Of a stretch of 42,290 bases of DNA, positions 1-8,854 are shown in pieces; position 1 is the first letter of the stretch; the number at the start of each line of letters is the position of its first letter. The stretch is taken from positions 1-42,290 of the forward strand of contig JBCCHV010000059.1 of NCBI GenBank assembly GCA_039028635.1. The letters run 5' to 3'. The translations under genes were made by a program, and so were the position numbers. The notes beneath the pieces were generated by a model. That model worked only from the letters and a program-made list of their open reading frames with translations, ran no database searches and was not told the DNA's origin. This DNA comes from Acidobacteriota bacterium. Lineage in GTDB: Bacteria > Acidobacteriota > Thermoanaerobaculia > Multivoradales > JBCCEF01.

Positions 1-2
1 CT

Positions 3-40
3 CGGCGGCTCTTGCCGCCGCCGGGCCCTCTCGGGCCCGG
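3..40. other. Two tandem GC-rich hairpins
   Basis: Stem 1 pairs 3-9 with 14-20 around a 4-nt loop. Stem 2 pairs 21-28 with 33-40 around a 4-nt loop. Both stems are perfect and directly abut, and neither is followed by a T-run. They precede the T-tailed hairpin at 69-94, so together they look like the structured 3' end of a plus-strand gene lying left of the window. Confidence 0.5.
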
Positions 41-68
41 TCGCTAGCAGATCCGGGAGGACCTCGAA

Positions 69-94
69 CGGCGGGCCACTCGGCCCGCCGTTTT
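69..94 (+). terminator. Rho-independent terminator
   Basis: A perfect 9-bp GC stem (69-77 with 82-90) with a 4-nt loop is followed at once by TTTT (91-94) on the plus strand. It most likely ends a plus-strand gene outside the left edge. On the minus strand the hairpin would lie just past the stop of the phosphodiesterase/TPR gene but without a T-run. Confidence 0.7.
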
Positions 95-128
95 CAGTTT
101 CAGCTCAGGACGGCGACCGGCTCCCGCC

Positions 129-3017
129 CTAACCGGCTCCCTGGCGCAGGATGGAGAGGAGCTGGCGTGCCTCGGCATTGCTGGGCTCGACCGACAGGGC
201 CTCTACTAGTGCCTGCTCGGCGAGACCCGGATCGCCGAGTCGAAAATGCATCTTGGAGGCCGCGATATAGACGCGGGCGTTGCGCAGCCCCTTGGCGCTC
301 GCCATCTCGAAGGCCGCCAGGGCCTCGGCGAATCGCCCCTGCTCGGCGAGCATGGCGCCGAGATTGAAGTGGTTCCCGGCGTTGTCCGGATCCCGCTCGA
401 CGGCTGAAGACATGGCTTCGAGAGCCTGACCGGTCTTACGCTGCTGCATCAGGCTGGCGGCCAAGTTGGCGAGCACCCCGGGGTTTCCCGGGTCCGAGGC
501 CAGCACTCCACGCAACAACCGTTCGGCCTGCGGTGCCCAGCCCTGACGCAGAGCGATGACGGCGAGCTGGTTCATCTGGGTCACCTGGCCTGCGGCGAGA
601 TCGAAGGAGCGATCGAGGAAGGCCCGAGCGTCGCTTTCACGCCCGGCCTGGCGCAGCAAACCGATCTTCTGCTCCGTCGCCAGGTGATCCAACGGATCGA
701 TGGCGAGGGCGCGATCATAGGCCTCCAGGGCCTCGTTCGGGCGACCGGTCTCCTCTTGAAGCAGCCCGATGGCCGCATGGTAAGCGGCTTGGCCTCCGTA
801 CACCGACTGAATCACTGACAGCTCGCGGCCAGCGTCTTGAAGCCGGCCACACCGCTTGGCTTCGTCGACCAATCCGGTGATCGCCGACATCGGCATTGAA
901 CCGCTTTTCGAGAAACCTTCGACCAGCAGATCGAAGGCGCCGCTGTGGTCGCCACGGTTCGACTCGACCTGGGCGAGGGCCGCATAGCCCAATCCGAACT
1001 CAGGCATTCGATCGACGGCAAGCCGAAACTGCTCGCTGGCGCGGTCGAAATCGCCCTGGCGTTGGTGAATTCGACCGAGGTTGTAGGCCTCGGTGGCCAT
1101 CGCCTGGAGATCTTCCGTGCCGCCGCCACTCGCTGTCTCGGAGGCGGCCCGCGACGGTTCCGACGCTCGCGGCGTCGCCGAACCGCCGCCCCCCTGGCTG
1201 GCTGCCGCCTGTCGCTCTTCGAGAACCGTGGGCGAGATATAGCCCAGCGCAACCAGCTCGCGCAGACGCTCCTCGTCGAGGGCGGAAGCGACGCGGATCT
1301 GACCCGGTTGAGATCGCGGCAGAATCTCGTAACTCGCCAGCGCCTCACCACCACTCGGCGGCGCCGCCGCAACCTGCGAGAGCACCTTGCCCGGCATGTC
1401 TTCGGGGATCGGTAGCCCGAGCAACGCCAGCACCGTGGGAGCGACATCGAAGATGCTGGCTCCCCGCACCTCTCCCGGCTGGACGCCAGGCCCCGCCGCG
1501 ACCACGATGCCGTACTGACGATGCCATTGCGGTGCCCCTTCGGCGAAGTTCGCCGGATCGCTTTCCGGCCGCGCCTCGCCGGTGAAGAAACCGTGGTCCG
1601 ACACCAACATCACGACGGTGTCGTCGGAGATGGTCTCGAGGAGCTCCCCGAGAAGCTCGTCGGCGTACTCGTAGAACTGCGGCAAAGCTCGGCCGAAGCG
1701 CCTCACCTCATCGGCGGAAACCCCTTCGAGACGCGGCGGGAGGAAGCGCGCGAAGAGGTGCCCGACGGTGTCGGTGCCTTCGTAGTAGGCCATCGTGAGA
1801 TCGGCCTGCTCGCTGAGCAGATCCTTGGTGATGGCGTGATAGCTCTGGGTGGTGGCGATGATTTTGCGCAGGTGATTGAGCTTCTCTTCCTGGCGCTGTG
1901 CCGCGGGCAGGCTGTCCCACAAGCGGGCGAGCTCCTGGCGGTCGACATCGACGAAGCGCTGCACCGTCTCGAAGGGCACCTGCTCGGCCGCCACCAGGTG
2001 ATTCTGGACCCCGTTCCAGGCAGTGTCCGGATGCACCTTGCCGTCGTTGCCCTCGGTCTCCTCGTACTCGAAGAGCTGATAGGCGACACGGTCGGTCACC
2101 ATCGTGCCCTGCACCGCCTCCGCCGGCCAGGTCGCCCACCAGGCGACGACATCGACGGAGAGCTCGAAGGCCGGTAGCAGGGTCCAGAGGGCATGCACTT
2201 TGCGGGATGACGAGCTGATCGGCACCAGGCCGCCGGTGTCCGGATCCTGCACCAGGAAGTCGGCGATGCCGTGCTCCACCACCGGCTTGCCGGTGGCGAT
2301 GGTGGTCCACACCAAAGGCGAAAGGAGCGGTTTCTCCGAGCGCAGCTCGCCGGAGGCGCCGCGTCGAATCAGCGACGCGAGATGGGGCATCCGGCCGGCT
2401 TCCAGCAAGGGACGGATCATCAACCAGTCGGCACCATCCCAGCCGATCAACAAGACCTTTCGGCCAGAGGGAGAGGCCAGATCGCGGAGCTGGTTGCGGA
2501 CCACCGCCGCCGCCACCGGGTTGCGCTCCGCCGGCACGCGGACGCTCAGCGCGTCGACCACCAAACCGGCTTCGGAAAGACCTTCGAGCAGGCCGCCGGT
2601 CAAGCGCTTCTCGGCCTCCGGCTGGAAGAGATCGGCGGGATCGATGGCGCGCACCGCCGGCTCGGCGGCGCGCGAGGCCACCGCGATCAAGCCGTCGCCG
2701 AAAATGCCCTCGCCGGCGTTCCGACGCCAGGCCTCCTCGCCGCCTTCGGCAACTCCGAAGTCACCGGCCAGGTCGAGGACTATGGTGGCACCCTCGGCAG
2801 TTCGGACCTCGAGCTCCGACTGCAAGGGAATCGGGCTTCGCGGCAGCCGTTGGAGGTCTCCCGAAAAGGGCAGCCGCCAGTGCCAGCCGCTGTTCCAGAC
2901 GGAGGGAGAATCCCCGCTCCCAAGGGCGACCTCGCCCTCGCGAACCCGAAAGAAACCACTCGCCAGAAGGAGAATCCCGGCAGCGACGACAGCGACGAGT
3001 AGGAGTCGTTTCACCAT
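129..3017 (-). CDS. Membrane-anchored phosphodiesterase / TPR fusion
   Basis: 962 aa. An N-terminal hydrophobic anchor (residues 4-22) is followed by a segment to about residue 165 that resembles an SPFH/band-7 domain (REGEVALGSG, GWHWRLPF), though this assignment is tentative. Then comes an alkaline-phosphatase-superfamily domain of the type I phosphodiesterase/nucleotide pyrophosphatase class. It has the metal-binding LIGWDGADW with Asp194, the nucleophile region SPLVWTTIATG near 233-243, and VSDHGFF with metal-binding Asp-His. A Gly/Ser/Ala-rich linker leads into at least six TPR repeats over the last ~330 residues. The catalytic and TPR parts are predicted to lie on the periplasmic side. 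Substrate is unknown; relatives hydrolyse phosphodiesters or phosphonates or modify lipid-linked glycans. It lies downstream of the TonB receptor on the same strand but is separated by two hairpin terminators, so it is probably transcribed separately. Confidence 0.85.
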   Translation of the reverse strand: MVKRLLLVAVVAAGILLLASGFFRVREGEVALGSGDSPSVWNSGWHWRLPFSGDLQRLPRSPIPLQSELEVRTAEGATIVLDLAGDFGVAEGGEEAWRRNAGEGIFGDGLIAVASRAAEPAVRAIDPADLFQPEAEKRLTGGLLEGLSEAGLVVDALSVRVPAERNPVAAAVVRNQLRDLASPSGRKVLLIGWDGADWLMIRPLLEAGRMPHLASLIRRGASGELRSEKPLLSPLVWTTIATGKPVVEHGIADFLVQDPDTGGLVPISSSSRKVHALWTLLPAFELSVDVVAWWATWPAEAVQGTMVTDRVAYQLFEYEETEGNDGKVHPDTAWNGVQNHLVAAEQVPFETVQRFVDVDRQELARLWDSLPAAQRQEEKLNHLRKIIATTQSYHAITKDLLSEQADLTMAYYEGTDTVGHLFARFLPPRLEGVSADEVRRFGRALPQFYEYADELLGELLETISDDTVVMLVSDHGFFTGEARPESDPANFAEGAPQWHRQYGIVVAAGPGVQPGEVRGASIFDVAPTVLALLGLPIPEDMPGKVLSQVAAAPPSGGEALASYEILPRSQPGQIRVASALDEERLRELVALGYISPTVLEERQAAASQGGGGSATPRASEPSRAASETASGGGTEDLQAMATEAYNLGRIHQRQGDFDRASEQFRLAVDRMPEFGLGYAALAQVESNRGDHSGAFDLLVEGFSKSGSMPMSAITGLVDEAKRCGRLQDAGRELSVIQSVYGGQAAYHAAIGLLQEETGRPNEALEAYDRALAIDPLDHLATEQKIGLLRQAGRESDARAFLDRSFDLAAGQVTQMNQLAVIALRQGWAPQAERLLRGVLASDPGNPGVLANLAASLMQQRKTGQALEAMSSAVERDPDNAGNHFNLGAMLAEQGRFAEALAAFEMASAKGLRNARVYIAASKMHFRLGDPGLAEQALVEALSVEPSNAEARQLLSILRQGAG

Positions 3018-3086
3018 AGCCCGACAAGCCTACCAGCTTGCCGGAGGGATCGATCGGGCCTTCCCGGAGGCCCCCGGCCAGGCACA

Positions 3087-3118
3087 CAAAAGGCCGACCG
3101 GGTCGCCCCGATCGGCCT
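3087..3118 (-). terminator. Terminator, second of a tandem pair
   Basis: The stem pairs 3091-3102 with 3107-3118 (12 bp, one C/A mismatch) around a 4-nt loop. On the minus strand it is followed by TTTT (3090-3087). It lies beyond the first hairpin (3131-3159) after the TonB receptor stop and may act as back-up termination. Confidence 0.65.
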
Positions 3119-3130
3119 CTTGACCAAAGA

Positions 3131-3159
3131 AAAAGGAGGAGCCCAGAGGCCCCTCCTTC
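3131..3159 (-). terminator. Terminator of the TonB-dependent receptor gene
   Basis: An 11-bp stem (3134-3144 with 3149-3159, one mismatch) closes a 4-nt loop. On the minus strand it runs into TTTTT (3135-3131, partly inside the stem base). It sits 22 nt past the receptor stop codon. Confidence 0.8.
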
Positions 3160-3180
3160 CTCGTCCAGCGTCAAGCAGAC

Positions 3181-6072
3181 TTAGAAAGCAAGCTTGACAC
3201 CAATCCGAACCGTACGCGGCGACTGGAACGACGTCGGCGTACCGAAGTTCGGGTTGCCCTGCGGGTCCGGCGGGTTCGGAGTCGCGGTCAGACGGGCGAA
3301 AGTCCAGTCCTGATCAACGGTCGTCGCTTCCTGCTCGTCGGTGACGTTGAAGATGTCCGCGATGATCTTGAGCTCGGTACCGTTACCGAACTCGATCGGG
3401 TACTGCAGGTGGAGGTCAACATTCCACCGGTCCGGGGTACGGCCGAAGGAACCGCGAGGCGTCACGAAACGCTCCGAGGTGCCGTAGACCGGGTGGGCAC
3501 CCAGCTGGCTGATCGGCGTACCGGACAGGAACTGACCGTAGAAGCCGGTGACCAGCTTGAAGGGCCACAGGTACGAGCCGTAGAGCTTGAACTGGTGCTC
3601 ACGGTCGTTGGGCAGCAGACCCTCGGCGCCCACCAGGAGCTCCGGGAGGTCATACAGCGACGTGATGTTCGGGTCGAGCTGGCCGTTGTCCTGACGGAAC
3701 AGACCGCCATAGTTGCCGAAGTTCTCCGAGTTCACGTAGGAGCCGTAGAGCTGCCAATTGTTGGTGAACCGCTTGTTGACCGTCAGCTCAATGGCCTCGT
3801 AGTCGCGAACCGGCTCGGGGAAGACCACGGTCGAAGCCAGCGGAGCGCCGGTGACCGGGTTGACGTCGAAGGTGGTGCTACCCGGGTTGGTGACGAAGTA
3901 AGTCTGGCCACCGTCAACCGAGATGTCTTCGATCACGTTCTCGATACCGCGCTCGGTGTACTTGATGCCGAGGGACACGTTCGGCATGACCTCGTACTCG
4001 AACCCGACCAAAGCTTCGGTGGTGTACATCGGCTCGATGTCATCGCTGACGCCGACACCGGTGCCCAAGGCGTAAGTGTAGAAGTGGGTACCGTAGTTAT
4101 TGGCGGAGGGCACGGAGCCGTCGCTCGGGTAGTAGAAGTAGTAGAAGTTGAACTGCTCGTTACCGAACGCACGGGCGTTGATGTCGAGCGGAACCGACTC
4201 GTAGAACTCACCGTAGTGACCGTACAGCTTCGAGCGGCCGTTCTTGAAGACGTCCCAGGTGAAGCCGATACGCGGCGCCACCATGTCGCTGAAGCCAAAG
4301 TCCAGCGCCTGAGTGGAGTTGGCGGCCGGGTTGGCGAGCGAAGCGGCCGTGGCCTCACCGGTCGACTCGAAGGAATCGGCGCGGACGCCGAGGTTCAGCG
4401 AGAAGTAGTCGTTCAAGCGAACCCGATCCTGCAGGTAGATGGCCTGCTCGTCGGTCTCACCGGTAGAGTCCTGGTCGTACTCGATCAGGAGGTAGGCCGG
4501 CACACCGGCGAGGGTGTTGAACAGCAGGTAGCGCTGCCCAGCAAGGCCCTGCGGATCGAAGACGAAACCGGTCTCATCGATGGCCGGTCCCGGAACCGCA
4601 CCGGGGTAGCGGGCCTGGTCGGTGTACTCAACGTCGCGGACGGTGGCACCGAACTTGAGCTCGTGGTCGATGGTGCCGGTGGCACCGAACCAGGTCAGGG
4701 CACCGCGAGCCTCGGAACGCTCCGAGTCACCGTTGTCCTGAGCGAAGGTGCCGCCACGGCAGCCCGCGTTCATGTTGAAGCGGGTGTTGAACTGACCCGG
4801 GGTGTAGCAGTCGCCGAGGGTCGACGCGAGCTGCTCCGCCAAACCGCCGAAGCTGCGAACCTCGTAGCGCGCATTCTCGGTGACGGGCTGAGCGTTGAAA
4901 GTCTCGTCATAGAGACCGACGCTGACCTCGGCGAACAGGCTCGAGGACAGGGTGCCGTTGTAGGTGACGCCGAAGTTCTGGGCGCCACGCTCGGACTCGG
5001 AGGCCACGAAGCCGGCGGTATTGCGGACACCGTCCTCGGTGCGATCGCGGGGATCACCGAAGACCGAGAACACCAGCTGGTGGCTGGGGTTCATCTGCCA
5101 GGTCAGCTTGCCGGCGTAGAAGAGGGACTCCTCTTCCTCGGTGTAGGTGGTGAGCTCGCCACGGCTGGTGTACTCGTCCTCGGTGGTCGAGGGGTTGACC
5201 GCCACGAAGTACCACAGCTTGTCCTGGATCAGCTTGCCACCGATGGCGGCACCGAAATCGTACTCGGTGAAGCCCAGGTCGGTGCCGAAGACCGCCGTCG
5301 GCGGGCTGTCGGACTGCAGGCTGTCGTCGGACCAGTAGCCGAAGATGTCGCCCTCGAGCTGGTTACCACCGGACTTGGTGACGACGTTGAGGATGCCGCC
5401 CAGGGCGCCACCGTACTCAGCCTCGTAACCACCGGTCTTGACCTCGACCTCCTTGACGAACTCGAAGGGCACGCTGGTGCCGATCGTGCCGAAGGCCGGA
5501 TCCGTGGTGTCGAGACCGTCGACCACGTAGCGGTTCTCAGCGGCGGAGGCGCCACCGATGGACGGGTTGCTGCCCAGACCACCGCTGACCACACCCGGGG
5601 CCGCGAAAGCGAGACCGGCGAAGGTGCGGCCGACCGGCAGCTCCTCGAACAGATCCTCGCTGAAGCTGGCGCCACCGGTGGTGCTGGTGGTGTCGATGAT
5701 CGGCGCGGCGCCGCTGACGGTCACCTCTTCGCCGAAGGCGGTGGACATGGTGAGCTGGAGGGTGATGGTCTTATCGATACCAACACCGATGCCGGTCTGC
5801 TCGAGGTTCGAGAAACCATCGAGAGCCGCGGTCAGGGTGTAGTCGCCGACCGGCAGGCCGACAAAACGGAACTTGCCGTCGGCGCCCGTGACGCCGACAC
5901 GCTCACCCTGGAGCTGACCACTGTTCAGGGTCACCGTCACGCCCGGAAGGGCGGCGCCGGTGTCGTCCGAGACCGTACCGTCGACACGGCCGGTCGTCTG
6001 GGCGAAGGCGGCGGGGGCCACGAGCAGCACGACGGCTACCAGGGCCAGGCCTTTCATCCACTTGGCATTCAT
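3181..6072 (-). CDS. TonB-dependent receptor with N-terminal carboxypeptidase-regulatory domain
   Basis: 963 aa outer-membrane receptor. It has a Sec signal peptide cleaved after AAFA (about residue 24). A carboxypeptidase-regulatory-like beta-sandwich follows at about 27-110 (GRVDGTVSDDTGAALPGVTV...DGKFRF). The plug lies at about 115-235 (EEVTVSGAAPIID, YVVDGLDTTD, YEAEYGGALGGILNVVTKSG), and the rest is a long beta-barrel ending in the aromatic C-terminus VRIGVKLAF typical of Bam substrates. Such receptors import large substrates with TonB-ExbBD energy; the ligand cannot be told from sequence. The start is supported by AAAGGAG 10 nt upstream of the ATG. It has its own promoter candidate and two terminators, so it is probably monocistronic. 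Codon choice (many GTC/ACC/GAC, stretches of TTC/TAC) suggests high expression. Confidence 0.93.
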   Translation of the reverse strand: MNAKWMKGLALVAVVLLVAPAAFAQTTGRVDGTVSDDTGAALPGVTVTLNSGQLQGERVGVTGADGKFRFVGLPVGDYTLTAALDGFSNLEQTGIGVGIDKTITLQLTMSTAFGEEVTVSGAAPIIDTTSTTGGASFSEDLFEELPVGRTFAGLAFAAPGVVSGGLGSNPSIGGASAAENRYVVDGLDTTDPAFGTIGTSVPFEFVKEVEVKTGGYEAEYGGALGGILNVVTKSGGNQLEGDIFGYWSDDSLQSDSPPTAVFGTDLGFTEYDFGAAIGGKLIQDKLWYFVAVNPSTTEDEYTSRGELTTYTEEEESLFYAGKLTWQMNPSHQLVFSVFGDPRDRTEDGVRNTAGFVASESERGAQNFGVTYNGTLSSSLFAEVSVGLYDETFNAQPVTENARYEVRSFGGLAEQLASTLGDCYTPGQFNTRFNMNAGCRGGTFAQDNGDSERSEARGALTWFGATGTIDHELKFGATVRDVEYTDQARYPGAVPGPAIDETGFVFDPQGLAGQRYLLFNTLAGVPAYLLIEYDQDSTGETDEQAIYLQDRVRLNDYFSLNLGVRADSFESTGEATAASLANPAANSTQALDFGFSDMVAPRIGFTWDVFKNGRSKLYGHYGEFYESVPLDINARAFGNEQFNFYYFYYPSDGSVPSANNYGTHFYTYALGTGVGVSDDIEPMYTTEALVGFEYEVMPNVSLGIKYTERGIENVIEDISVDGGQTYFVTNPGSTTFDVNPVTGAPLASTVVFPEPVRDYEAIELTVNKRFTNNWQLYGSYVNSENFGNYGGLFRQDNGQLDPNITSLYDLPELLVGAEGLLPNDREHQFKLYGSYLWPFKLVTGFYGQFLSGTPISQLGAHPVYGTSERFVTPRGSFGRTPDRWNVDLHLQYPIEFGNGTELKIIADIFNVTDEQEATTVDQDWTFARLTATPNPPDPQGNPNFGTPTSFQSPRTVRIGVKLAF

Positions 6073-6197
6073 ACGCAGGAATCTCCTTTGCGTCCCAAAG
6101 GTGAAGTCCGCCGGACACGCTCCGTCGGACTTCGGCTGTCTTGAGTTTCGCGAGCTCGAGTGATCGTTGGGTCCGATTCGGGGTCGAGATCGCTACC

Positions 6198-6247
6198 TGT
6201 TCTCGCAGAAGAACAGAGCATACACCATGCCACCTCTTTTCGGTCAA
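6198..6247 (-). promoter_or_regulatory. Candidate sigma-70 promoter and palindrome for the TonB receptor
   Basis: On the minus strand, TTGACC (6247-6242) is separated by 18 nt from TATGCT (6223-6218). The predicted start is near 6211, giving a leader of about 140 nt. A perfect inverted repeat TGTTCT-n6-AGAACA (6198-6215) covers that predicted start, where a repressor could bind. The promoter is a consensus match only, and the operator role is inference. Confidence 0.45.
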
Positions 6248-6292
6248 ATGCCGAACAAGCATACCTCTGATAGCAATGCACTTAGACGCGAC

Positions 6293-6325
6293 ACGCCCCC
6301 GAGCCGGAAGGCGGATCGGGGGCGT
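6293..6325 (-). terminator. Hairpin downstream of the TPR gene (possible T-less terminator)
   Basis: A perfect 10-bp stem (ACGCCCCCGA with its complement) surrounds a 13-nt loop about 85 nt past the stop of the gene at 6408-7670. There is no T-run on either strand, so a terminator role is only inferred from position and stability. Confidence 0.35.
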
Positions 6326-6407
6326 CAATTCAATGGACCGAAGAATGATCCAATGGATTGGACGCGGGCCGCCTCAGCGCCTGAGGCCCGCGCCCTCGCT
6401 GCGCTTC

Positions 6408-7670
6408 CTAACCGACGTAGCTCAGCATCTCCTTGGCGGTGGCGATATCGGGATCGTCCGGCGCCTCGGCGATGAACTTCTCGAGGTGCTCCTTGGCCTT
6501 GGCGGTATCGCCCGAGTTGACGTAGCAGAGGCCCAGCATGTAGTGCGCCTTGATGTAGCTCGAGTCGGCCGCCAAGGTCTGCTCGAGAGCCGCCTGGGCA
6601 CCGGCGATATTGCCACCGTTGAACATCGAAACGGCCTGATCGTAGAGCGCCTTGGCGGTGCCCTTGGGGTCGGCCTGGGACATCTCACCGAAGACCTCGA
6701 GGGCGGCCGCATCGTCGCCCAGGGCGCGATAGGACTCGTACTTGAACTTGAGCACGTCGGTCAGACTCGGGTCGATGTCGAGGGCCGCCGTCGCCGCCGC
6801 GATGGATTTCTCGTAATCCTTTTGCAAGAAGTAGATACGGGCCAAAGCGTTGTGCGCCGGAGAGAGCTCCGAATCGAGCTCCAGGGCCTCCTCGAAACGC
6901 TTCGAAGCGGTATCGAGATCACCCAATCGGGCCGCCTCGGCTCCCTCATTGAAGATTCGGATGGCGGTGTCGGTGCCGCCGCCAGTGGTCTTCAAGGCCT
7001 CGAGGGCAGCGGCGGCCTTTTCGTTGTCGCCGAGCTCCTTGTAGGCGTCGTACTGCACGCGCAGCGCGCGGGTGTTGGCGGGATCGAGCTCGATCACCTT
7101 GTTGGCCATCTCGAGGGCCTGCTGGTGATTGCCTTCGTCGCTGTAGAGGCCGGCCAGAGCGGAATAGGGCTCGACCAGCTTCTTGTCCATCTCGGACGCC
7201 CGGAGGAACTTCGCCTTGGCGGTCTCGAGATCACCGGCCTGGAAAGCCTCGACGCCATCGTTGAAGGTGTTGATGGCCGGATTGGTCGACGGGCCGGAAG
7301 TGGTTCCGCCACCGGCCTGGGCGGCCTGCGAGCCGACCGTCGGCAGGGTGAACTCCTGGCGCATGTTGTCGCCGATGGTGGGCTTCAAGGGCTGCTCGAA
7401 GGTGGCGTGGCCTTCCTTCTCGAACTTGAACAGGTACTGTCGAGTGGCATCGACGAAGAGCACCGCAAAGCGCCCCTTCTTGTCGGTCTTCTTGACCTCC
7501 TCGAAGCCATAGCCTTCCGACGTGATGGTGACGGTGACTCCAGCCAAGGGCTCCCCGTTCTCATCGACGACCTTGCCCTGGACCCGTCCCTGGGCCTGAG
7601 CGAACAAGAGACCCGTCACCAGCAACAGGCCAGCCAGGGTGAAAACAGTGCTACGAAGAGCTCGAGACAT
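6408..7670 (-). CDS. Secreted carboxypeptidase-regulatory-domain / TPR protein
   Basis: 420 aa. It has a Sec signal peptide (hydrophobic 9-25, cleavage near AQA). A single carboxypeptidase-regulatory-like beta-sandwich lies at about 28-110 (GRVQGKVVDENGEPLAGVTVTITSEGYG), followed by a Gly/Thr-rich linker. About six TPR units fill 140-420, in two blocks separated by a Thr/Gly stretch near 240. It is predicted to be periplasmic or surface-exposed and to act in protein-protein contacts; no catalytic residues are evident. The ATG is preceded by AGGTAGGA. It lies 101 bp downstream of the deacetylase-like gene on the same strand and upstream of the TonB receptor, with which it shares the regulatory fold. 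Function is unknown. Confidence 0.85.
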   Translation of the reverse strand: MSRALRSTVFTLAGLLLVTGLLFAQAQGRVQGKVVDENGEPLAGVTVTITSEGYGFEEVKKTDKKGRFAVLFVDATRQYLFKFEKEGHATFEQPLKPTIGDNMRQEFTLPTVGSQAAQAGGGTTSGPSTNPAINTFNDGVEAFQAGDLETAKAKFLRASEMDKKLVEPYSALAGLYSDEGNHQQALEMANKVIELDPANTRALRVQYDAYKELGDNEKAAAALEALKTTGGGTDTAIRIFNEGAEAARLGDLDTASKRFEEALELDSELSPAHNALARIYFLQKDYEKSIAAATAALDIDPSLTDVLKFKYESYRALGDDAAALEVFGEMSQADPKGTAKALYDQAVSMFNGGNIAGAQAALEQTLAADSSYIKAHYMLGLCYVNSGDTAKAKEHLEKFIAEAPDDPDIATAKEMLSYVG

Positions 7671-7771
7671 CGGTTCCTACCTTTCTATCGTTCAAGAGTC
7701 CCAATCTTCGGTTCAGGGCCTTCCATCTCCGGAGACGGAATCCAAAAGCCATAACCCACGAGGCGGAGCCA

Positions 7772-8686
7772 TTATTCTATCGCGCCGCCGGCGGTGCCGG
7801 TGCAGTTGCGCACCGCCGTCTCGACGGTGACCTGGTGAATGGCGACCACGTCGTCGACGTCGCGGGCATAGCCGCCGGCCATCACGGCGGCCACCGGCAG
7901 CCCCTCGCGGCGGGCGCCGGCGAAGACCCGCCGATCCCGCTCCGCCAGGCCAGCGCGACTCAGCGCCAGGCGCCCGAGGCGATCGCCGGCGAAGGGATCG
8001 GCGCCGGCGACGTAGATCACCAACTCCGCCCCGCTGGCGGCGAAGGCCCGTTCGAGGGCCTGGTCGAGGAGGTCCAGGTACTCGTCGTCACCGGTACCGT
8101 CTTCGAGGGCCAGGTCGAGATCGCCGGGGACCTTGCGGGCCGGGAAGTTGCGCCGGCCGTGCATCGAAAAGGTGAAGACCCGGGGATCGCCGCCGAAAAT
8201 CGCCGCCGTGCCGTTGCCCTGGTGAACATCGAGATCCACCACCAGCACGCGCCGCACCGAGCCCTCGGCGAGCAGGCTTCGCGCCGCCACCGCCACATCG
8301 TTGAAGACACAGTAGCCCTCACCGTGGTCGGCGAAGGCGTGATGGGTACCGCCGGCGAGGTTGACCGCCGCACCATCTTCGAGGGCCCACCGACAGGCGG
8401 CCAGGGTGCCGCCGACGGAGCGGCGCGAGCGCTCGACCAGCCGCCGTGACCAGGGGAAGCCGAGGCGCCGTATTTCCTGTCGCGCCAGGGCGCCCCCGAC
8501 CACCCGAGAAACATAGGCCGCATCGTGCACCCGCAGCAGATCAACAGCCTCGGCGGCCGGCGGCACCTCGAGATCGATCTCCCGGTGGCCCGCGACGCGC
8601 TGCCGCAGGAGGCGGTACTTGGCCATCGGGAAGCGGTGCTCGGGCGGCAAGGGGAGCTCGAACTGGTCGCAGTAGAAGGCCTTCAC
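7772..8686 (-). CDS. Histone deacetylase-like amidohydrolase
   Basis: 304 aa from a GTG start. I chose this start because the family begins MK-x-FYxDxFxLPLPxxHRFPM and because AGGA lies 9 nt upstream. An ATG 9 bp earlier (8693-8695) and a longer extension to 8833 are less likely. Arginase/deacetylase fold signatures are complete: GGTHHA with the active-site His pair 115-116, DLDVHQGNGT with zinc ligands Asp153 and His155, AGADPFAGD with zinc ligand Asp230, and GGY with the transition-state Tyr273. The enzyme removes acyl groups from acetylated amines. In bacteria, substrates include acetylpolyamines, acetoin-pathway components and protein lysines; which applies here cannot be told. It lies divergent from the small orphan gene at 8855. 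Confidence 0.92.
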   Translation of the reverse strand: MKAFYCDQFELPLPPEHRFPMAKYRLLRQRVAGHREIDLEVPPAAEAVDLLRVHDAAYVSRVVGGALARQEIRRLGFPWSRRLVERSRRSVGGTLAACRWALEDGAAVNLAGGTHHAFADHGEGYCVFNDVAVAARSLLAEGSVRRVLVVDLDVHQGNGTAAIFGGDPRVFTFSMHGRRNFPARKVPGDLDLALEDGTGDDEYLDLLDQALERAFAASGAELVIYVAGADPFAGDRLGRLALSRAGLAERDRRVFAGARREGLPVAAVMAGGYARDVDDVVAIHQVTVETAVRNCTGTAGGAIE

Positions 8687-8854
8687 GACAACCATCCTAA
8701 CTTTCTCGAATTTCGCCTGTCCGGTCGCCGCGCCCTTCGTCGTGGACTCGGCAGACGGCACCCAGAGGGCACCTGCCGATGGCCGCCGTCGTCCACTGAA
8801 ATCCCCGCCGTGCGGACCCGACGCGGGACGCACGATTGATCAGGAGAAAAGAAA

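Larger units (their letters stand above)
6073..6407. other. 335-bp gene-free leader of the TonB receptor
   Basis: I find no credible gene here. The stretch holds the receptor RBS and 5' leader, a promoter candidate (6218-6247) and a perfect 6-bp inverted repeat at the predicted transcription start. It also holds two hairpins past the stop of the upstream TPR gene. One is 6293-6302/6316-6325 (10 bp perfect, no T-run). The other is 6364-6368/6387-6391 stacked on 6372-6377/6381-6386. The hairpins could end the TPR transcript or protect its 3' end. Confidence 0.5.

Noticed and set aside
3409-6144. Plus-strand open frame of 911 codons
   Set aside because: It lies antisense to the TonB receptor; low-complexity Val/Glu/Gly/Asp reading with no domain, caused by GC-biased codons of the real gene.
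8687-8833. N-terminal extension of the deacetylase-like protein to 8833
   Set aside because: The extra residues are Arg/Pro/Ser-rich and unlike the family, which starts at the FYxDxFxLPLP strand; the SD supports the GTG at 8686.
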